A DNA stretch of 64,000 nucleotides from assembly GCA_014218235.1 (NCBI GenBank), contig CM024758.1:67032206-67096205 (forward strand), read 5' to 3'. A model generated the notes under the pieces. It was given only the letters and a program-made list of their open reading frames with translations, did no database searches and was not told the origin of the DNA. Source of the DNA: Colocasia esculenta. Its lineage: Eukaryota; Streptophyta; Magnoliopsida; Alismatales; Araceae. Below, in pieces: positions 1 through 10,198 of the stretch. Position 1 is the first letter of the stretch, and each line of letters begins with the position of its first letter. Position numbers and translations under genes: made by a program.

Positions 1-592
1 TTTCAAAACAAAAAAAGAAAGTTGATGAAGGGTGAAAAATCATTAGTCAGCAGCTTCTACACTGTCTAATCCAAGGAAACAGGTTCCACCACTCCACCAC
101 ACAGTTAAGCTCACAAATTCTATGTAATTCCTTCAGCTTGTGAATATCAACACTCTGACGGATAAACCCACTATGCAGCATGAACACAAGATGTCAAGCA
201 TGCTCATACTCGAACCATTGTTTTCTATTATGTACAGAATCTAAAGATGTCAGTACCAGATTTACAATGTATGCTTACACATGCACTAAAAATTCTTGTA
301 CATATTGTTGTTTGTGTAAGATAAACAAATGCTTCAAACACAAGGAAATTTCTGACGTCAGCAAAATTTTTGAGTCTTCTAGACATGGATCATTTGTGAT
401 ATCGGTTCCATTACCCAACAAGTTGTTCGCAAGGAAAATTTTTCCTACGTTTATACGTTGGCAGGACCAAGCCCATCGTTAGATAATACAATGTACAGAT
501 GCATTAGCATTTTACAACTTGACATTCCAATTAGTTATAATCTCTCGTAGGATAAACATATGCACCGCCAAGGGCAGAAATCGATAACTCAC
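1..592 (-). other. Intron 1 side of the SBH gene, noncoding
   Basis: Sequence downstream, on the minus strand, of the splice donor at the end of SBH exon 1. No further SBH exon is seen here; on this strand the rest of the gene would lie left of the window. A 100-codon plus-strand ORF at 180-482 is present in both copies, but its C-terminus diverges through indels and it resembles no family I know, so I do not call it a gene. Confidence 0.5.
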
Positions 593-822
593 CAAGAACA
601 GCAATTGGGCGACGGTGGCCTGAACAAGCTGCTGAAGCAAGACACCCTCACAACAGAGGACATTGGGACAAGGTTCTTCTGCTCTTCTTCCTTCCTTGTG
701 TGCAACCTGTAGTCGTCCAGGGGTGGCAGGAGTTGGTACATACCCGCGTAGACCCAGTAGACCACGATCGGCGCAAAAGTACCCATCGCCTCGTCACTCA
801 CATACCCTTCCCAGAAAACCAT
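593..822 (-). pseudogene. SBH: Sphinganine C4-monooxygenase exon 1, frameshifted copy
   Basis: The family consists of ER-membrane sterol-desaturase/fatty-acid-hydroxylase proteins that 4-hydroxylate sphinganine to make phytosphingosine bases. The start at 820-822 reads MVFWEGYVSDEAMGTFAPIV, matching from memory the N-terminus of plant SBH1/SBH2, with the conserved YRLHT and KNLV stretches following. The exon ends at a consensus donor (minus-strand G|GTGAGT at 591-593). One base is missing near codon 58 relative to the copy at 51356-51586, so the frame shifts after SSVV. Only exon 1 is in the window; the His-box exons are absent. The single-base loss could be a real mutation or an assembly error. 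Confidence 0.75.
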
Positions 823-1608
823 CTTTTTGTGGTGTCAAACAGAAACAAAGAACGAATGGGGGGCACAACGTAGGCCAAAAGGTTTCACAATACCCCATGA
901 CAAGAATGCCCGAAAAAAGGAGATTTTTCGCACAAATGGCCAAATGAAGAAGCCATAATTTGGCGAGAAACGAAGAAACCACGTAGAAATCCAAACCTAA
1001 TGGGGGATCCAACCATAACTTAAAAGCCCACTCCCTCTGTTGTGGGAGTCAATGTGACGTTTTCGGCGAAATGTGAGAACCCAGAAGCAGATCCACAGCA
1101 CCTAGGGTTCTTGTTCAAATGGCGTCATGAGAGAAGAAATGGGACCAAGCGGGAGAGGTGGAATTCGCTGGAATTCTGTCGTGCCAAATGGCAATGTGTA
1201 GATCGAAAGGCGGCGCTTTTCACCACAAGAACACGATTCCGGTTCGGATGCCCCCAGAAACTGCATCACCCCTTACGGATCTGGGGGAGAACGTGCAAAG
1301 AGATATTTTCTAGGGTTTCGCAGCTGCAAAACAGCTGCGCATTTTGCCTTTTTTTTCACCCTCTTCGGGTATTCTGTCTCCAAACTTCCCCGGAGCTCTC
1401 TTTCCTTTCTCTCTCTCTCTCTTGCCACGCAAGCTAGAAAAGGGATCCGGAATCCATTATGGAACGAGCATCACCGAGGGTGCAGTGAGCCCATTATGGA
1501 CCTCCAGTCCTGTCCAAACAAAAAGAGCCGGTACCGTGCATCACCATATATTAATTACACTTTTAAATATATTTTTGTACATGTGGCAGCTTGCATGGCA
1601 CTACACAG
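823..1608 (-). promoter_or_regulatory. Upstream region of SBH exon 1 (presumed 5' UTR/promoter)
   Basis: Lies directly 5' of the SBH start on the minus strand and is well conserved in the second copy (51587-52370). It holds a pyrimidine tract at about 1396-1421 (GA-rich on the gene strand). No TATA box or start site can be fixed. A 131-codon plus-strand ORF at 1042-1437 overlaps it; its end is frame-shifted in the other copy and it shows no known domain. Confidence 0.35.
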
Positions 1609-1846
1609 GATGGCATGCCACTGAGTTCGATTCCTGGGGGGGGGGATTTATCTGATTTACATGCAATCCTCGAGCATGTAGATCTAGAGTTTTTTCGGTC
1701 AAGTGGGGTAAGGGCAATACGGATACACGGAAGTAAGAGCTGCCAAGTCCTAACCTTGGAGTTCACGAACACTAATCTTTGAGTCCACAAAATCATACGG
1801 GCGAGATTTCCTCGTTATCAAAAAAAAAAAAGATGGCATGCCACTG
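1609..1846 (+). mobile_element. 5'-truncated SINE-like retroposon with 15-bp TSD
   Basis: A body of about 208 bp (1624-1831) ends in 12 A residues and is flanked by perfect 15-bp direct repeats GATGGCATGCCACTG at 1609-1623 and 1832-1846. The body opens with GTTCGATTCC (1625-1634), the consensus of a tRNA-type RNA polymerase III B box, followed by a G run. No A box is visible, which fits a 5'-truncated insertion. The identical arrangement in the right copy (52371-52610) shows that it predates the split of the two copies. Confidence 0.8.
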
Positions 1847-2375
1847 CATCAGCCCCGTCGGTGGTGGCCAGTGGAAACCGACGGCAACAACAATCAGTAA
1901 CAACCAATGACGGCCATAACAACAAGTGACGATCGGCGATTACCAATGAGGATGACAATGATCGATAGAAGCATGCGGTTGTGTGTGCTAATAAGAAAAA
2001 GGAAATGCTAGGTATCTGACTGAACGGGTATAATTAATGTGCTAGAATCGCCAGGTGACTTGAGATTGGTTGCATTTAAGGTTGGCCATGTAGGTTTCCC
2101 TTGCGTCATGGCCGCTTGCGCGCGCACATTTTTTAGGCAGGCCATCATGACCCACAGCAGTTACGTAAAGGCATATTTCACTATTCCAACTTTTACCCTT
2201 CCCGCTGCTCACATCTTTGAATGGATGGAACCTCATCTCCTCCGTCATTTTTGCATCTATCAATTGAGGCTGGCAGACATCATGTCTCATTGAAGAGAAG
2301 CCCCAATTCTATTGTGCAGTGGCATCGTCTCCATTCACCAAAACGGAGAACAAGCCTGCAAAATCTTCCGACAGG
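1847..2375. other. Unassigned sequence between SINE and LTR fragment
   Basis: No gene, RNA or repeat structure recognised. It is collinear with 52611-53120 in the other copy apart from small indels. Overlapping ORFs on both strands at 2039-2293 are not preserved as a unit and look like chance. Confidence 0.5.
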
Positions 2376-3697
2376 TGTTGACTCTTTTATCTCCTTAAAA
2401 TATATATTTTGGTGATAACGAAAACTTTGGTTATATGCTTTAGTAATAATAAAAAAACTTCATGATAATTGTACTCATGCATGTTCATACACATCATCAA
2501 AAGCTCCCTCAGAGCATCTTTTCTCTGATGACTTGTCGACAATGAACTTTCATGTGTCGACAGACTTGGATATGTGTCGACACATGATGAATATGTGTCA
2601 ACCTGTGAACTCATGTGTTGACACATGCTTGTATGTTCATACTTGTTATCTTCCTTTTAAGTTTCTCTATATGAACATTATCGATACCTAGCTTTATTAT
2701 GAGATTAATATATATTTTCATTAAGCCTGTCAACAGGATAAATAGGTCTTTTTATCACTCCAAAGCTTCATCACTGTAAGTATTTATCAAACATTGCAAC
2801 ATGTTCTTTATACTATTTCAAATGTTAACTTATTGCATTTAATCCAAGAGAACATTTTTGTCCAGTTCATATCGATTAATGTTATGAGAAGTCGAAGTTA
2901 CATATCGATCACTATTGAAGTGTTTCAATTATTAAAGACTTGGCCAGTTGAAGTGCAAGTCAAAGTCTGCAATCGATTACTGAAGCAGTTTCATTCTGAT
3001 TGGTGTGTATTCCAATTGAAGAATAGTTTCATATTGATTGTTGTTATACTCTTTCGATTAGTGTATTTGTTCCGATTACTGAATATTTGCCTTCTTATTC
3101 TATCGATTGATGATCGCCATTTAGATTAGTGACCAATCTCATTCTGATTATTGAACAATTACTTTACCTCGTTTTGATTAGTGATATCTCTCAGCGATTA
3201 TGAATACCAGTCAAATATTATTCCAATTAGTGTTCACTTAACCTATTAGCTATTGATTAATGAATACTTGCGATATAATATTTTGATTAGTGTATTTTTG
3301 TCTTATTCACTTTCGATTAGTGATGTAACTCATTCTAATTAATGTTAAAGTACATTGATTGGTGTTATAAGTGTTCAGTACTTATATTTTACCATCGATT
3401 GATGACTATTCTGCTCATGGACTATCGATTATTGAAGTCTTTCATTCACTTAAAGACTTGTCTACATCGATTATTCAATAAATTTCCTATGGTGCCCAAA
3501 TCAGCTTCATTTCAAATTTGATTTTCATGATTACGAGAGATCTCTACGTATCTAACCTCGTAACTTGAATACTGTAGCTTATACTTTTTCAGGCCTAACC
3601 TCACACCTTATGCACGTTACTAGAAGTTCTCTCTTTCTTTTCAGACAAAAAGAAGCTACCTGGAATAGCATGTTGTTAGCAAGAATTGTGGTCTCTA
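2376..3697 (+). repeat. Truncated Sirevirus-like (copia) LTR fragment
   Basis: Begins TGTTGAC at 2376, followed about 30 bp later by TATTTTGGTGATAAC, the same arrangement as the 5' ends of the other copia-type LTRs in this window. It contains variants of TGTGTCGACACATG at about 2530-2626 and a long stretch of degenerate ATCGATTA(A/G)TG repeats at 2860-3480. The usual 3' LTR end (run of C, then TCTAG and AACA) is not seen, so it is probably truncated. It is collinear with 53121-54444, where the first bases are deleted. Confidence 0.55.
2860..3480 (+). repeat. Degenerate CGATTA(G/A)TGA repeat array
   Basis: Many short units built on ATCGATTAATG, CGATTAGTG or CGATTATTGAAG occur at irregular spacing, with mutated versions such as TGATTAGTG. 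Each unit centres on the dyad ATCGAT or a decayed form. The array sits inside the LTR fragment 2376-3697 and is matched at about 53605-54225. It is the + orientation counterpart in style, not in exact sequence, of the AATCGTT array in the solo LTR next door. Confidence 0.6.
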
Positions 3698-4522
3698 TGT
3701 TGGCCCTTTACGTACGACAGCAAGCTAGCCTAGAGGGGGGGTGAATAGGTTTTTCTGAAATCTGAAATAGAAACTTAAACACAGAAAAATATCACTTGAA
3801 GGTTTGGTTAGTTTAGTGTGATAAAGAGTGCAGTGCGGAAGCAAATAAACAATCACACAAAGGACACATGAGATTTATCCTGGTTCGGCCCTTCCCATAT
3901 GGAAGTCCTACGTCCAGTCCCAAGCAAACTCTTGGGATTTCACTAACCGAAGGTACAGTCCCCTTCAAGGACACTACAACACCCTGGATACCCCACCAGG
4001 TCTTCTTCTCTTTCCGGGCAAGAAGGCAGCCACTTCTTTTCTAGGCTCAGAAGTAAACCTACTTCTTTACAGGTTCAGATAAACCTCCTGGAACAAACCC
4101 CAGTGCGGTTCCTAGACTTAACCCCCCAGCTAGGTCATGTTGGTACAAACCCCAACAGGTTCTGCTAGACACTAACCTCTAGCTAGGTTACACACTGTAT
4201 ACAGTCCTACACTGGACAAGGGTCTTTCTTAGAAAAGAAAGAACAAGACTGAGAGCTAATACAAGATGAACACTATGGACTTAGCTCACAGTTACAGACT
4301 CTCCCCAAATATACAATGAGCTCGGAGAGAAAAAGAAGAGAGAAAAGAAAGCAAGAGAGCTTGAATGCTTGAACGCTTGAGATGCTTGAGAGCTTCAATG
4401 CTTCTGTTGGGCTCAGGCTCTTTCTCTCTTTGAGTGCATGTGTCGTTGAGGTTCCTTACTGGATGTACACTCTTTCAAAGATGTTCAGGAAAGGCTCTTT
4501 GGTTCTTCAGCAATGCTCCATC

Positions 4523-4529
4523 TTTTATA
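4523..4529 (-). promoter_or_regulatory. TATA box of the solo LTR
   Basis: TATAAAA on the minus strand within CATATAAAAGATGG. It lies downstream, in element orientation, of the AATCGTT-type array at about 4850-5340, which places that array in U3. Function not tested. Confidence 0.55.
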
Positions 4530-4847
4530 TGAGCAGCTTTAGAATAGATCCGTTGAAGAGATCCGTTGGAGTTCTAGCCGTTGCTCATCTCCTCTTCATT
4601 TGTCTTAATCAGACTCTGATGGTCTTCGAGGTCTGTACACATAGAAAAAGTGTTAGCATAAAAGAGTGTTTATGAAAAATGATGCATAGTACTGTGCTTC
4701 TGCTAACACACTAAAAATAGTAGGTCATATCTTTTTCTGACAAGATTATGCATGCAGCTTTTTTGTCAGACAATATTTGACTTTTCAATGAGCGCCAAAA
4801 AAAACACTTTCAAAATATTCAAGAGAAATCTATGTGAATATGACTTA

Positions 4848-5345
4848 TACAATCGTTGTTCATTTACAAGTAAATCGTTGCAAGTTTATGAACAAATCGA
4901 TGTGAAAGACAAGTCGATGCGTTCACTTAAGATCGTTACGGTCTAAAGAAATCGTTGTGAGAAAATCGTTGTGCTCACTTATCAAATCGTTATGCGCCTT
5001 AGCGAATCGTTATGGAAGGCAATCGTTGCGCTTACAAGACAAATCGTTATACTAAAATCGATGTTTCACTTAACGAATCGTTACACGATCAAATCGTTGT
5101 GTAACTTATGAAATCGTTATGGCATCGACTTCTTATCAAATCTTTTTGGTCACTTAAGGAATCGTTATGGGAACGATTTCTTATCAAATCAATGCGCTCA
5201 AGAAGAAATCGTTATGGCCACTTATCAAATCGTTATGGCATCGACTTAGCAAATCGTTGCGCTTGTTGCTTTGGCACTTAACAAAATCGATGTATATGAG
5301 TTAGACATCGACTTTATCATTTTAGTGCGCCAAATATTGCATCAA
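4848..5345 (-). repeat. AACGATTTG / ATCGACTT short-repeat array in solo LTR U3
   Basis: On the plus strand, units AAATCGTTATG, AAATCGTTGTG and CATCGACTT recur roughly every 20-30 bp. On the element strand these read CATAACGATTT and AAGTCGATG, the same words as the + oriented array at 21780-22330. It is irregular, with no fixed period, so it is not a classical satellite. Confidence 0.65.
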
Positions 5346-5580
5346 TGAAAGACTTAGCATTTGCTATGAGATTGATGCGACACAGATGAAACATGATATT
5401 AAATGAGACTCATCATCTGTTAAAGGGATTGATGCAACACAGATGAAGCAAAAATATTTATGAGTACCTATATTTTGTTATCTCCGCAATATATATTTAT
5501 TATCATTAAATGCATCATATAATTTTGTTATCACCAAAATACCAAGATCACAGATAACCATAGAGTGGTTCAACATTCTA

Positions 5581-5854
5581 CTGCAGATATATGGGTGTTA
5601 ACTGACACCTGATCTATCATGCCCCGACGCGGAATATCAGAACGTGAGGCAGGTGCAAGTAAGCAAGTATAGAGCGTATAATAGAAATCAACCATTGGAC
5701 AAAGAATAAACACTAAAGCAAATATATTTCATTAATAATTCCTCAAATGTCTATTACAACCACTAATATCAGAGCCATTTTATAGGGTCCAATTGTCATC
5801 ATTACATTGAATGAAAGTAAAAGGACTAAACTAAGACTCTAACATAATACTAAT
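5581..5854 (-). repeat. Possible LTR-end fragment, minus orientation
   Basis: Near 5616 the sequence ATCATGCCCCGACGCGG (TATCACGCCCCGATGCGG in the right copy, about 54479) is the reverse complement of the kind of end seen in the family II LTR (ATCGGGGCGTGACA). The A/T-rich remainder up to the family III LTR has no gene. No partner LTR, PBS or target duplication was found. Confidence 0.35.
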
Positions 5855-6063
5855 TGTAAGGCCCTCGAATTTTGTTCATATTATGCTTATTTGATTTTGT
5901 GCATATTATAATTATTTAATTACTTATGTGCATATGTATATATATGTTTATTTCTGTGCATATAATGTATTTATTTAAATGTGCATATAGTATTTAACAA
6001 TTGATGTGCATATTGTATTTATCTATCTATTCTATGCATGTATGTTTATTAATATTTCTGTTT

Positions 6064-6845
6064 TCTGCCGAAATCCCTGTTAACGTCAACATCCCTTGAC
6101 GTTAAGGGCATATTGACGGCAACTTGTGTGCCGTTGACTGGATGGCTTCGGGAGATAGACGTCCAGATCGATGGACGCCGACTCCCTATTAACGGCAGCA
6201 AAGTGTCCGTTTACTTCCCCGGTTATGTTGCGATTCCAAATCTGAAAACGGTTGTGTTTTCTCCAGGTTCTTGATTAGGAAACTCACCCCAACGGTAGGA
6301 AACCTAATCCTAAGCGTACCCCGACCACTAGCCCTATAAAACCTTATGTTTTCGCCCAGATTAAGACCTTTTGGTTGAGAGGAAAGCTAGGGTTTTCTTG
6401 TGGAAGAAACCAGACTTTTGCAAGGCTTGATCCGGTAATTTTGAGCTTCTTCCGACGATCTACTTCGACTGGGAGGTGCTCCTGACATTGAGGAATCTTC
6501 CCCGACCCCGGAGATCCATCTGCGCAGCTTGAAGACCGGATTTGGGAGGGGAAATCTGCACCTTCTTGGCTTAGCTGAGGAGGGCTTCTTCGAAAAAATT
6601 GGTTTTCTTAGATTTTATTCCAGGCAAGTAATCGAGGGGTATCATCCCTAGACATGTCCCCTAGGTCCTATAATTTTTTCAGATTTTATTCGTGTCCTGG
6701 AACCCCCAATTCACCTTTTTATTTGAGTTCGGTCTGCACTTCTACAGACAGGAGGTTGACGGCAACCTTGTTGCCGCCAAGTTCTTGAGTTGACGGCAAC
6801 ATTCTGTGCCGTTAACCCATGTTGACGGCAAGGCCCTTGCCTCCA
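6064..6845 (+). repeat. GACGGCAA / TTGCCGTC dyads in family III LTR
   Basis: Inverted copies of GACGGCAA, GACGTTAA and their complements occur in two clusters, 6080-6200 (before the TATA box) and 6750-6845 (after it), for example TTGACGGCAACTTGTGTGCC and its inverted partner CCGTTGAC. They are preserved with a few substitutions at about 54940-55065 and 55615-55700. Confidence 0.6.
6335..6341 (+). promoter_or_regulatory. TATA box of family III LTR
   Basis: TATAAAA in the context GCCCTATAAAACC, conserved at 55194-55200 in the right copy. It is about 480 bp into the LTR, a plausible U3/R position. A GC-type splice donor (CAG|GCAAGT) follows at 6623-6629. Confidence 0.6.
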
Positions 6846-7985
6846 AGTTCATCTGTTTTCACAGAACCTTGTTTGTCATATCTGTGTGATAAATTCTGGA
6901 CTTTTGGATGTATGCACATGCTGTAAAAATTAAGGTTTGTCAGTATGGTCTATAGGTCATATCTTGAGGTTCTATCAAATTTCTGAGCATGATATTATTT
7001 AGTATAATTTATGTATTTAGAAAATAAGCATGTTATGACTATGTTTAATTCTGAATAAATTGTTTTATTGCTTGTTAGGGTTTTAGAAAATTTCCATTAT
7101 TTTAGGGTTACTGTTTTAGTTTTAGAGCTGTTAGAACTGATGTTTACTGTATACCATGTTAAAGTGAATATTTTACCAAATTGCGTGGAATCTGTTTAAA
7201 TTGTTAAAATAAGTTTTACTGTTACGAAAAATCTAAAAAATTACACATGTGACATATTACCTGTATGAAATCTGTGATTAAAATTTGATAATGTTTTGAT
7301 GCCAGTAAGTACTATTTGTATTTTTAAAAGGGGATTTAATCTATGATAAGTGTGTTTAATTTAAATCATGTAATTTCAAGAGACTTGCAGCATGTTAGGG
7401 CACTGTTATGTTTAATTTAACACTGTGGAACAATCATACTGAGTTCTTTAAACTGAAACATGTATATTTGTTTAAAGTGCATGTGAATTAGTTAAATAGT
7501 GCATGAGAATAGTGTAAACCTTGTAATTAAGTGTTAATGTGAAATATGTGCCGAAATTGACATTGCTACCATAGAAGGCTATGAAGTCGTACTGTAGAAA
7601 AGTCCCTATGGGAAGGCTCATTGTATATGTGATATCCTATGGGCATCAGGATGAAATCCTGGAGGTGGACAAGTACCACTGGTTAGGGTGGAGAGGGCTT
7701 CTCCCGGTTCTGCCGAATTACCAAGATTCGTCACTATATTGCCTAGGTGACGGGTATGTGTTATGTGAATGTGTGTCCTTCTTATGTGGTGGTTTCGACT
7801 ATGTGTCACGGTAATAAGTGTAAAGGTTGAAAAATGTGAATATGTACAATGTGAACATGTGATAATGATATGTGAATGTGTTAGCATGTGAAAAAAGATG
7901 TGACATCATGTGAATGAAATTTATTTATGTTAAAACAACAAGCTAAAGATGGAATATGTGCCATAAAAGCATGAGAAAAATGTTA

Positions 7986-7990
7986 GATAC
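7986..7990 (+). repeat. Target-site duplication GATAC (left)
   Basis: GATAC at 7986-7990 is repeated exactly at 16965-16969, bracketing the family I element. The right copy has a single GATAC at 56852-56856, the pre-insertion site. Confidence 0.95.
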
Positions 7991-10047
7991 TGTAACGTTC
8001 CGACCGTTCGGATCGTTCTTGTGTGGATGTGGAGGCCAGTGTATGGCCGATGACATGTGTGTAGCAGGTGATTTCCGCAGGTTTTGAGGTTTTGCCCAAA
8101 GCATTCTCTGCTTCTCGGTTGCTAACGCGGTCGTTTTGAGGGTCGCGATGAGATCGCGACAGTGAGGCGTGTCGCGATATGATCGCGACAGTCCGTAGCG
8201 TCGCGTTCATAAAACCGCCATTTTAAGTGATTGGGTGTCGTCAGCGGATTAAGGCGACAGTCTTGAGCGTCGCGATTAGATCGCGGTCGTGTTGAGTGTC
8301 ACGTTCTTACCTGCGTTAAGTTTTTAAGTAACCCTAGCAGAACAGAGCAGATGAAAGCTCTGTTCGGCCAGGGGGTTTTGCTGTGGGATTTTGGGCGATT
8401 TGGCTTGCTAGAGTTCGGTTCGAAGAGTTCCCACCGCGAGGACGTCGAGTGGAGCGAGGGGAACCTTGAACGGGCTTCGTTCTTCGCGTTCTTCGCGAAG
8501 GTAGGGAGATTTCCTGAATTTTAATCCGTGGATTTCCCGGGTAAAGTGGATAATGTGTTTCCTGCTTTCCAAAACATAGATAGCATGTGTAGGAAAACAT
8601 TAAAGCATGAAAATGGACTGAAACTATAAGTTTTAATGAGTTTGGGGTGATCCGGATGAGGGATTCTAGAACAGGGTTCGCACCTGCTATCGCGGTCGCT
8701 CTGAGAGCCGCGATAAGGTCGCGACACCGTGAGCCGTCGCGTTCTGAAGGCGGTCTATCGTGCCGCCGCGACAACAGCCGAGTGTTGTCTTATGAGCATA
8801 AATGTTTGTGTAGAATTATTTGTTCAGCTCAGTTTACGTTTTATGGTGATAGAAAGAGGTGCATTGGCACTCTCTACGCTCGGGGAGTGTGTGGTGTGTG
8901 GTTTACTTGTTGTTCACTTGGGTTACGTAAAGGTTCACGTGACTTATACGTTGTGCACGTGGTTTCTGTGTATGTAGTGTGTAGTTTGACGCCTTCCGTG
9001 GATACCTTCTCAGTTGGGAGCCCCAGGTTTTGTGTGAGCCAGGCACGTGAGTGCTCGGGGCTTGTCCCGGTACTGAGTACCGACGAGGTCTTGTCGTCTT
9101 CCTGGACACCCTCACTCTTGTGTTGAGTAGTACGTCCGGCTGAGGGAAAGACGGCAGTGGGACAGCGACTAGAGAGTTGGTTGTGTTGTCGCTTGTAGCG
9201 CGCTCGTAGTTGGGGGAGACGGACACCAGTAGACGTGCTGGACCCCAGCTAGTCCTGTTTTCCAGTGCCTCACTTTAGAGAGCTCAGGCCAGAGTCCCTA
9301 AAGGTGTTAGGCATGGGCCTGCGTGGTGTGTGACCTGCAGGTTGTGGTGGTTTAGTTGGACTCCACAGTTCTTGTACTTGTTTAGTGGAGCAGCAGCTGG
9401 ACCTTCGTCCGTGGCTGCGAGACTGAGAGGTGGTCCTGTGTTGTTTGTCCGGGTCAGTAACTGGTGTCGCGAACCAGTTGACGTGGCTCGAGTGTGGCGT
9501 TTCTCTACAGTAGCTCGTACACTTGTTTGGTGTTGCCGTTTATTTAATTACGATGATTCCTGTTTAAGCGGCAAATGGTAAGTTGTACTTACAGTTTAAT
9601 ATCTGCATGATATTATTATAATTGTAGTGTAGCATATCCTGCTTTACTATTTGTGTTGGTTTGCTCGGTTATAGGGAGTTTCCCTACTGAGCCAGTGACG
9701 TGAGGCTCACCCCTACCTCCTACCAGGTGAGGGAGACCCGGAGATTTTGCGGCCATCGTCTAGTGGAGGGTCTGCACCACCAGCAGTGTAATTCTACTTT
9801 TCTGTTGTACACCTCGGGGTATGCCCCAGGTTCTGTTATAGTTTGGCTACAGTGTGCTATGGTTATGTATATTTCTTGTAAATATTTGTGGGATTATCAG
9901 ATCTTGTGAATGTTTAAGTTAATTCCTCTATATTTCTACGGACTCGTGGTTTGATATCCCTTACGAGGCTTCGGCCCGTTCGCGGGAGGCGGACTCGAAT
10001 CAGGCTTGCTATCAGATTAGCGGGTCTGTTTGTCGAGGATCGTCACA
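7991..10047 (+). repeat. 5' LTR of family I element
   Basis: 2,057 bp, TGTAACGTTCC...GGATCGTCACA, followed by GT and the PBS. It carries a CpG-rich block of TCGCGA dyads (8142-8290), a candidate splice donor CGAAG|GTAGGG at 8501 and a strong candidate acceptor CTACCTCCTACCAG|GTGAG at 9726. No convincing TATA box was found. Minus-strand ORFs of up to 146 codons inside it recur in the 3' LTR simply because the LTRs are identical. Confidence 0.93.
8142..8290 (+). repeat. TCGCGA dyad array in family I LTR
   Basis: Near-perfect dyads GTCGCGATGAGATCGCGAC (8142-8160), GTCGCGATATGATCGCGAC (8171-8189) and GTCGCGATTAGATCGCGG (about 8270-8288), with further half-sites GCGTCGCGTTC. A second cluster lies at 8690-8770. 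The same units lie at about 15056-15200 and 15600-15685 in the 3' LTR. Confidence 0.8.
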
Positions 10048-10049
10048 GT

Positions 10050-10061
10050 TGGTATCAGAGC
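10050..10061 (+). other. Primer binding site, family I
   Basis: TGGTATCAGAGC, complementary to the 3' end of plant initiator tRNA-Met, two bases after the LTR end. This is the usual minus-strand primer site of plant gypsy and copia elements. Confidence 0.92.
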
Positions 10062-10198
10062 AAAGTTCCGTAAGAATATAAAGAAATTGGAAATACATAG
10101 CCATATCCTTACTGTAACTCACTGCTGGTAGTGACCCCGGTTTTGTGTTGATTTCTTGTGTATTGTGTTGTTGAAATATTGTGTCTGCAGGAGTAGTA

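Larger units (their letters stand above)
3698..5575 (-). mobile_element. Solo LTR of a Sirevirus-like copia element
   Basis: An 1,878-bp insertion bounded by TGTTGG...CAACA, absent from the right copy (empty site 54440-54444). The 3' flank TTCTA (5576-5580) and 5' flank (T)CTCTA (3693-3697) give a 5-bp target duplication with one base lost. On the minus strand it starts TGTTGAACC, has TATTTTGGTGATAAC about 33 bp in, and ends with a C-run followed by TCTAG near the terminus, as the intact copia LTR at 60141-61795 does. A minus-strand TATAAAA lies at 4523-4529. There is no internal region, so it is a solo LTR left by LTR-LTR recombination. Confidence 0.82.

Noticed and set aside
180..482. 100-codon Cys-rich plus-strand ORF conserved in both segment copies
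   Set aside because: Conservation is explained by the whole segment being duplicated; the C-terminus differs through indels, it lies in the SBH intron antisense, and no domain is recognisable.
1042..1437. 131-codon plus-strand ORF upstream of SBH
   Set aside because: Frame and end change between copies by indels, composition is not protein-like, and it overlaps the presumed SBH 5' region.
8334..8774. 146-codon minus-strand ORF in the family I LTR, repeated at 15322-15687
   Set aside because: Repetition comes from LTR identity; it runs antisense to the LTR through the CpG dyads and is frame-shifted between LTRs.
10050..10061. tRNA genes suggested by tRNA-like 12-mers
   Set aside because: These are primer binding sites after LTRs; no cloverleaf can be formed from the surrounding bases.
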